A DNA stretch of 9,070 nt, from assembly GCA_021160355.1 (NCBI GenBank), contig JAGHCS010000150.1, forward strand, positions 1 through 9,070. Reading direction: 5' to 3'. The position numbers and the translations under genes are program-made. Shown piece after piece: positions 5,894 through 9,070 of this stretch; within the stretch, counting starts at the first letter, position 1, and every line of letters begins with the position of its first letter. Source of the stretch: Candidatus Cloacimonadota bacterium (GTDB lineage Bacteria > Cloacimonadota > Cloacimonadia > JGIOTU-2). The notes under the pieces were generated by a model. That model did not search any database. It was not told the DNA's origin and saw nothing but the letters and a program-made list of their open reading frames with translations.

Positions 5894-7591
5894 ATGGATA
5901 AGAAGAAAATTACTTTTACAGATATAGCTCCCCTTGTAGATGAAGGGCAGTATTACTGCAAGTGGGAAACAGACCTTCCATTTAAAATATATGTCACTAT
6001 TATCGGATTAAATGACAACTCGAAAGTCTTTCTGAATTTCAGGAGAAAAGAAGAAAAGGGCTGGCAGCAGACTATTATGAGTTCGTTTGAGCCAGACCGA
6101 TTTGAAGCAGCGATCAAAACTGAACAAACCGGATTGTATGAATATACTTTTACAGTTGAGAAGAACAATACCAACATTACTCACGATCGAATATATGAAG
6201 TCTATTTCGACAGACCGAGGGCTCGTTTTGCAGCGTGGTATGAGATGTGGCCTCGCTCGCAGGGGACTGTTGAAGGGAAAAGTGCAACATTCGATGACAT
6301 GATTAAACGCTTGCCGTATGTGCATGATCTCGGCTTTGACACAATCTACCTTGCGCCGATCTATCCGGTGGGAAGAACAAATAAAAAAGGACCAAATAAC
6401 TCACTTCAGGCTGGTCCAAATGATCCGGGGAGTCTTTATTCCATTGGCAATGAGTATGGGGGACATACGGCAGTGAATCCCGATTTCGGCACAATGGAAG
6501 ACTTCCACCGATTTATCAAAAAAGCAGCAAATTTCGGTATTGAATTAGTTCTGGATATTGTGTTTACCTGCTCGCCAGATCATCCGTGGCTCAAGCAGCA
6601 TCCTGAGTGGTTTTATCATAATCCGGACGGCTCTATCAAGTACGCGGAAAATCCTCCTAAAAAATATGAAGATGTGCATCCGCTCAATTTCGAATGTGAA
6701 AATTACAGGGAACTCTGGAACGAACTCAGAGATATTTTCCTTTTCTGGATCGATCAGGGGATTCGTACCTTCCGGGTGGATAATCCGCACACAAAACCGG
6801 TTAAATTCTGGGAATGGGTCATAGGGGAAATACATGAAAAAGATTCCGGTGCTATCCTGCTTGCAGAGGCATTTACAGAACCCAAAATGATGAAGCTGTT
6901 GGCAAAAGTAGGTTTTACGCAATCATATACATACTTCACATGGCGTTATAATAAACATGATTTTACAGAATACCTCACCGAACTCACCAAGACGGATATG
7001 CAGTATTACTTCAGAGGAAATTTCTTTACTAATACTCCAGACATTCTTATGCCCCTGCTACAGGAAGCAGGAAGACCTGCATTCATGCAGAGAATAGTAT
7101 TGGCAGCTACACTTTCATCGGTGTACGGAATGTATAATGGTTACGAACTCTGCGAAAATAGAGCAGTCCCCGGCACCGAAGAATATCTTAATTCAGAAAA
7201 ATATGAATACAAAGTCTGGGATTGGGATAGACCGGGCAACATCAAATATTATATAAAAAAACTCAATCAGATCCGCAAGGAAAATACTGCGTTGCATTTT
7301 TATAGGAATCTCAGTTTTTACAATTCCTCGGACGACAATATTTCCTTTTACGGCAAGACGTCATACGATAAAGATAACACCATTCTCATAGCAGTCAATA
7401 TGGATGCGTATAACGAGCATCAAAGTGTGCTGCAATTACCTATTGAGAAATTCGGAATCCATGAGGATGAAGAATATTCTATTGAAGAATTGCTCTCTGG
7501 AAAAACCTTTACACATAAAGGAAAAGAATTATCAATAACATTATCGAATGAAGATCCTGCATGGATTTTCATCCTACATAAAAAATATTAG
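5894..7591 (+). CDS. glgE: GlgE: alpha-1,4-glucan:maltose-1-phosphate maltosyltransferase (GH13_3), short form
   Basis: Transfers maltosyl units from alpha-maltose 1-phosphate to the non-reducing end of alpha-1,4-glucan. Layout of the 565 residues: N-terminal beta-sandwich (about 10-105), GH13 barrel with B domain (about 106-450), C-terminal beta domain (about 470-565). Family-specific stretches include RARFAAWYEMWPRS, YPVGRTNKKGPNN, CSPDHPWLKQHPEWF, YAENPPKKYED and FRVDNPHTKP. The catalytic nucleophile is D296, the acid/base E325 and the stabilising Asp D383, spaced as in Streptomyces GlgE (394/423/480 from memory). K165, N253, K256, Y258 and N297 match its substrate and phosphate contacts. 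The usual helical insertion between the N-domain (ending YTFTVE, about 89) and YEVYFDRPRARF (101) is missing, which accounts for the roughly 98-residue shortening. ATG at 5894 is preferred over TTG at 5768 because the promoter lies between them. It has no clear ribosome-binding site. glgM follows 9 bases later. Confidence 0.93.
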   Translation: MDKKKITFTDIAPLVDEGQYYCKWETDLPFKIYVTIIGLNDNSKVFLNFRRKEEKGWQQTIMSSFEPDRFEAAIKTEQTGLYEYTFTVEKNNTNITHDRIYEVYFDRPRARFAAWYEMWPRSQGTVEGKSATFDDMIKRLPYVHDLGFDTIYLAPIYPVGRTNKKGPNNSLQAGPNDPGSLYSIGNEYGGHTAVNPDFGTMEDFHRFIKKAANFGIELVLDIVFTCSPDHPWLKQHPEWFYHNPDGSIKYAENPPKKYEDVHPLNFECENYRELWNELRDIFLFWIDQGIRTFRVDNPHTKPVKFWEWVIGEIHEKDSGAILLAEAFTEPKMMKLLAKVGFTQSYTYFTWRYNKHDFTEYLTELTKTDMQYYFRGNFFTNTPDILMPLLQEAGRPAFMQRIVLAATLSSVYGMYNGYELCENRAVPGTEEYLNSEKYEYKVWDWDRPGNIKYYIKKLNQIRKENTALHFYRNLSFYNSSDDNISFYGKTSYDKDNTILIAVNMDAYNEHQSVLQLPIEKFGIHEDEEYSIEELLSGKTFTHKGKELSITLSNEDPAWIFILHKKY

Positions 7592-7600
7592 AAGGTTTGC

Positions 7601-8740
7601 ATGAAAGTTACATTTATTTCAAAAGAATATCCACCGAACGTGTATGGCGGTGCAGGGGTGCATGTGCGTTATCTCGTACAGGAACTCCGCAAAATGATAG
7701 ATATAGAAGTGAGAAGCTTCGGTGACCAGGATATCAAAGAAGAAGGATACCGCGTCAAAGGATACTCATCTTTTGGAAAATTAGAAGGCGATCCGCGTAT
7801 CAGCAAAGCGCTCGACACACTTGGCATCGACCTCTCGATCGTTAATGATGTCATGGACTCAGATATTGTGCACACACATACATGGTACGCTGCATTTGCC
7901 GGATTTCTCTCTAAGATTCTGTATAATAATAAATTCGTGCTTACTTCACACAGTCTTGAGCCGCTTCGTCCCTGGAAAGAAGAACAGCTTGGCGCAGGTT
8001 ACAGACTCAGCAGTTGGGTGGAAAAACTCGGCATCGAAAATGCGGATAGAGTTGTGGCAGTTTCCAACATGATGAAAGCCGATATCCTTCAATATTTCAA
8101 TATCGATGAAAAAAAGATCGCAGTAATCTACAATGGTATAGACACAAGAAAATGGAAAAAAACGCTTACCGACTTCACACTTAAAGAATATGGCATCGAT
8201 GAGGAATATGTGCTTTTTGTGGGTAGAACTACTCAACAGAAAGGAATGATCTATCTCATTGAAGCAGCGAAAGATATCAATGCAAAAGTGGTATTTTGCA
8301 CAAGTGCACCGGACACCCCAGAGATCGAGCAGATGCTCACTGAAAAAATGAGTGAAACCACAAACACGCTGTGGATCAACAAACTTCTGAAGGAAGAGCA
8401 GTACATAGAATTGTACAGCAATGCCTTAGTCTTTGCCTGTCCTTCTATCTATGAACCCTTTGGCATCATAAACCTTGAAGCAATGGCTTGTAAAACGCCA
8501 GTTGTTGCAAGCAGGGTCGGTGGAATAAAAGAAGTGGTTGTAGAAGGTGAAACAGGATTTTTTGTTGAGCCGGCAGAGCCGAAGCAACTTTCCGAGAAAA
8601 TCAATATACTGCTTGAGGATAAAGCATTAGCAAAGAAATTCGGGGAGAACGGACGCAAGAGAGTTGAGGAGTTCTTTGATTGGAAGATAATTGCAAAGCA
8701 AACAAAAGAAATGTACGAGAAACTTCTCAAAGAAAAGTAA
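7601..8740 (+). CDS. glgM: GlgM-type GT4 glycosyltransferase (ADP-glucose-dependent maltose-1-phosphate synthase / actinobacterial-type glycogen synthase)
   Basis: A 379-residue cytoplasmic GT-B enzyme of family GT4, resembling Rv1212c of Mycobacterium, which was once called glycogen synthase and is now known to make maltose 1-phosphate from ADP-glucose and glucose 1-phosphate. The N-terminal half has EYPPNVYGGAGVH (9-21), HTHTWYAAFAG (91-101) and the diagnostic SLEPLRPWKEEQLGAGYR (118-135). The C-terminal nucleotide-sugar half has FVGRTTQQKG with R209 and K214, CTSAPDTPE (233-241), and the E-x7-E motif E285/E293 in YEPFGIINLEAMA. Length is near the family norm of about 385. A GAAGG ribosome-binding site lies between the glgE stop and the ATG. 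The 9-base gap shows co-transcription with GlgE, which uses the product. That pairing favours maltose-1-phosphate synthase over direct glucan elongation, although GT4 members can do both. Confidence 0.9.
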   Translation: MKVTFISKEYPPNVYGGAGVHVRYLVQELRKMIDIEVRSFGDQDIKEEGYRVKGYSSFGKLEGDPRISKALDTLGIDLSIVNDVMDSDIVHTHTWYAAFAGFLSKILYNNKFVLTSHSLEPLRPWKEEQLGAGYRLSSWVEKLGIENADRVVAVSNMMKADILQYFNIDEKKIAVIYNGIDTRKWKKTLTDFTLKEYGIDEEYVLFVGRTTQQKGMIYLIEAAKDINAKVVFCTSAPDTPEIEQMLTEKMSETTNTLWINKLLKEEQYIELYSNALVFACPSIYEPFGIINLEAMACKTPVVASRVGGIKEVVVEGETGFFVEPAEPKQLSEKINILLEDKALAKKFGENGRKRVEEFFDWKIIAKQTKEMYEKLLKEK

Positions 8741-8774
8741 ACGAAATCTCAAGCACTCCCTGAAATTGATTAAG

Positions 8775-8805
8775 TTGACAAAACTTTACGTGAATCTCGT
8801 ATATA
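8775..8805 (+). promoter_or_regulatory. Candidate promoter for the sugar-binding lipoprotein gene
   Basis: A perfect -35 TTGACA (8775-8780) is followed after 19 bases by TATATA (8800-8805), or after 18 by GTATAT. The spacer is slightly long. RNA would start near 8812, giving a leader of about 23 bases. Short arms AAGTT and AACTT (8773-8777, 8783-8787) around the -35 form a small inverted repeat. This separates the transporter genes, at least partly, from glgE-glgM. No convincing terminator was found between 8741 and 8834. Confidence 0.45.
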
Positions 8806-8834
8806 TTTGATAAATTAATGAATTTGAGTATTTA

Positions 8835-9070
8835 ATGAAAAGAATAATATTAATTTTTCTTATCTTAGCTACTTTTTTCGCATTCACAGGATGTGAAAAA
8901 AATGAAGAAGGGAAAACAATTGTTCATCTCTGGCATCAAATGGAGCCGGAGAAGCGACCATTGTTAAAAGAAGTTATCGAGGAATTTGAGGAAAACAATC
9001 CGGATATCGAAGTCGTGGTACTCGCAAAAGGACAAGAGGCGATCCAAACCGGTAACCGGCCGCAGGAGGA
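8835..9070 (+). CDS. Sugar ABC-transporter substrate-binding lipoprotein, N-terminal part (3' end outside window)
   Basis: The first 78 residues of a MalE-type (family 1) extracellular solute-binding protein that runs off the right edge. Residues 1-19 are a lipoprotein signal peptide with lipobox FTGC, and Cys20 would carry the lipid anchor. The mature start, EKNEEGKTIVHLWHQMEPEK followed by a helix LLKEVIEEFEENNPDIEVVV, is the standard opening of carbohydrate-binding proteins (strand, W-H-x-M/E, amphipathic helix, N-P-D-I-x-V strand). The ligand cannot be read from this part. Its position after glgE-glgM suggests a glucan-derived or other disaccharide, by inference only. The start is the first ATG after the candidate promoter, and the ribosome-binding site is weak (TTGAG). 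The last dozen residues look less like the family than the preceding part. Confidence 0.82.
   Translation, partial: MKRIILIFLILATFFAFTGCEKNEEGKTIVHLWHQMEPEKRPLLKEVIEEFEENNPDIEVVVLAKGQEAIQTGNRPQE

Noticed and set aside
2405..8740. A single coordinated glucan system including the HAD hydrolase, the NfeD operon and glgE-glgM.
   Set aside because: The HAD gene is in a separate, oppositely directed operon with membrane-quality genes. Nothing but distance links it to glucan metabolism.
5829..8752. The 11-base string CGAAATCTCAA occurs at 5829-5839 (glgE leader) and 8742-8752 (after glgM).
   Set aside because: Several repeats of this length are expected by chance in 9 kb of AT-rich DNA, and the flanks differ.
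9020..9070. Possible one-base deletion near the right edge. The binding protein's last residues (AKGQEAIQTGNRPQEE) do not look like the family, while reading the final bases one position earlier gives Ala-Ala-Gly-Gly, as is common at this place in family members.
   Set aside because: Only about a dozen codons are visible and family variation is high here. It needs the downstream sequence or read coverage to decide.

Overview
The window is gene-dense, has roughly 40% GC and is bacterial. It holds eight protein genes (six complete, one cut at the left edge, one cut at the right edge) in three transcription blocks, plus one small membrane-protein gene among the complete ones' neighbours. Lipoprotein signal peptides, D-Ala-D-Ala ligase and an NfeD-type membrane protease indicate a bacterium with peptidoglycan. 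The gene mix (CHASE2 cyclase, TPR lipoprotein, GlgE/GlgM) would fit an uncultured FCB-group lineage such as Cloacimonadota. That placement is only an inference from style. I see no marker gene, RNA gene, mobile element or CRISPR array.

Left block (1-2397, + strand): the C-terminal half of D-alanine--D-alanine ligase, then 21 bases later a CHASE2-sensor class III adenylate cyclase with a full set of catalytic residues. It converges, with only 7 bases between the stop codons, on the middle block.

Middle block (5596-2405, - strand): a likely four-gene operon. In transcription order it encodes a long NfeD-family membrane serine protease (ClpP-like domain, five membrane helices, OB-fold), a TPR lipoprotein, a 61-residue two-helix membrane protein and a HAD hydrolase of the beta-phosphoglucomutase type. 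The usual SPFH/stomatin partner of NfeD is not visible.

A 297-base divergent control region (5597-5893) separates the middle and right blocks. It carries a good sigma70-like promoter for the right block, a weaker one for the middle block, a perfect 14-base palindrome, three ACGAAA boxes at exact 10-base spacing, a TGATC-GT-GATCA inverted repeat and a C-rich, G-poor leader.

Right block (5894-9070, + strand): GlgE (maltosyltransferase) and GlgM-type GT4 glycosyltransferase, 9 bases apart, then the start of a sugar ABC-transporter binding lipoprotein behind its own candidate promoter. By family knowledge GlgM joins ADP-glucose and glucose 1-phosphate to make maltose 1-phosphate, and GlgE polymerises this into alpha-1,4-glucan. 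The pair is therefore the core of the GlgC-GlgM-GlgE route to glycogen-like glucan. The most notable point is that this GlgE is about 565 residues long and lacks the helical insertion (domain S) seen in actinobacterial GlgE, while all catalytic and phosphate-contact residues I can align are kept.
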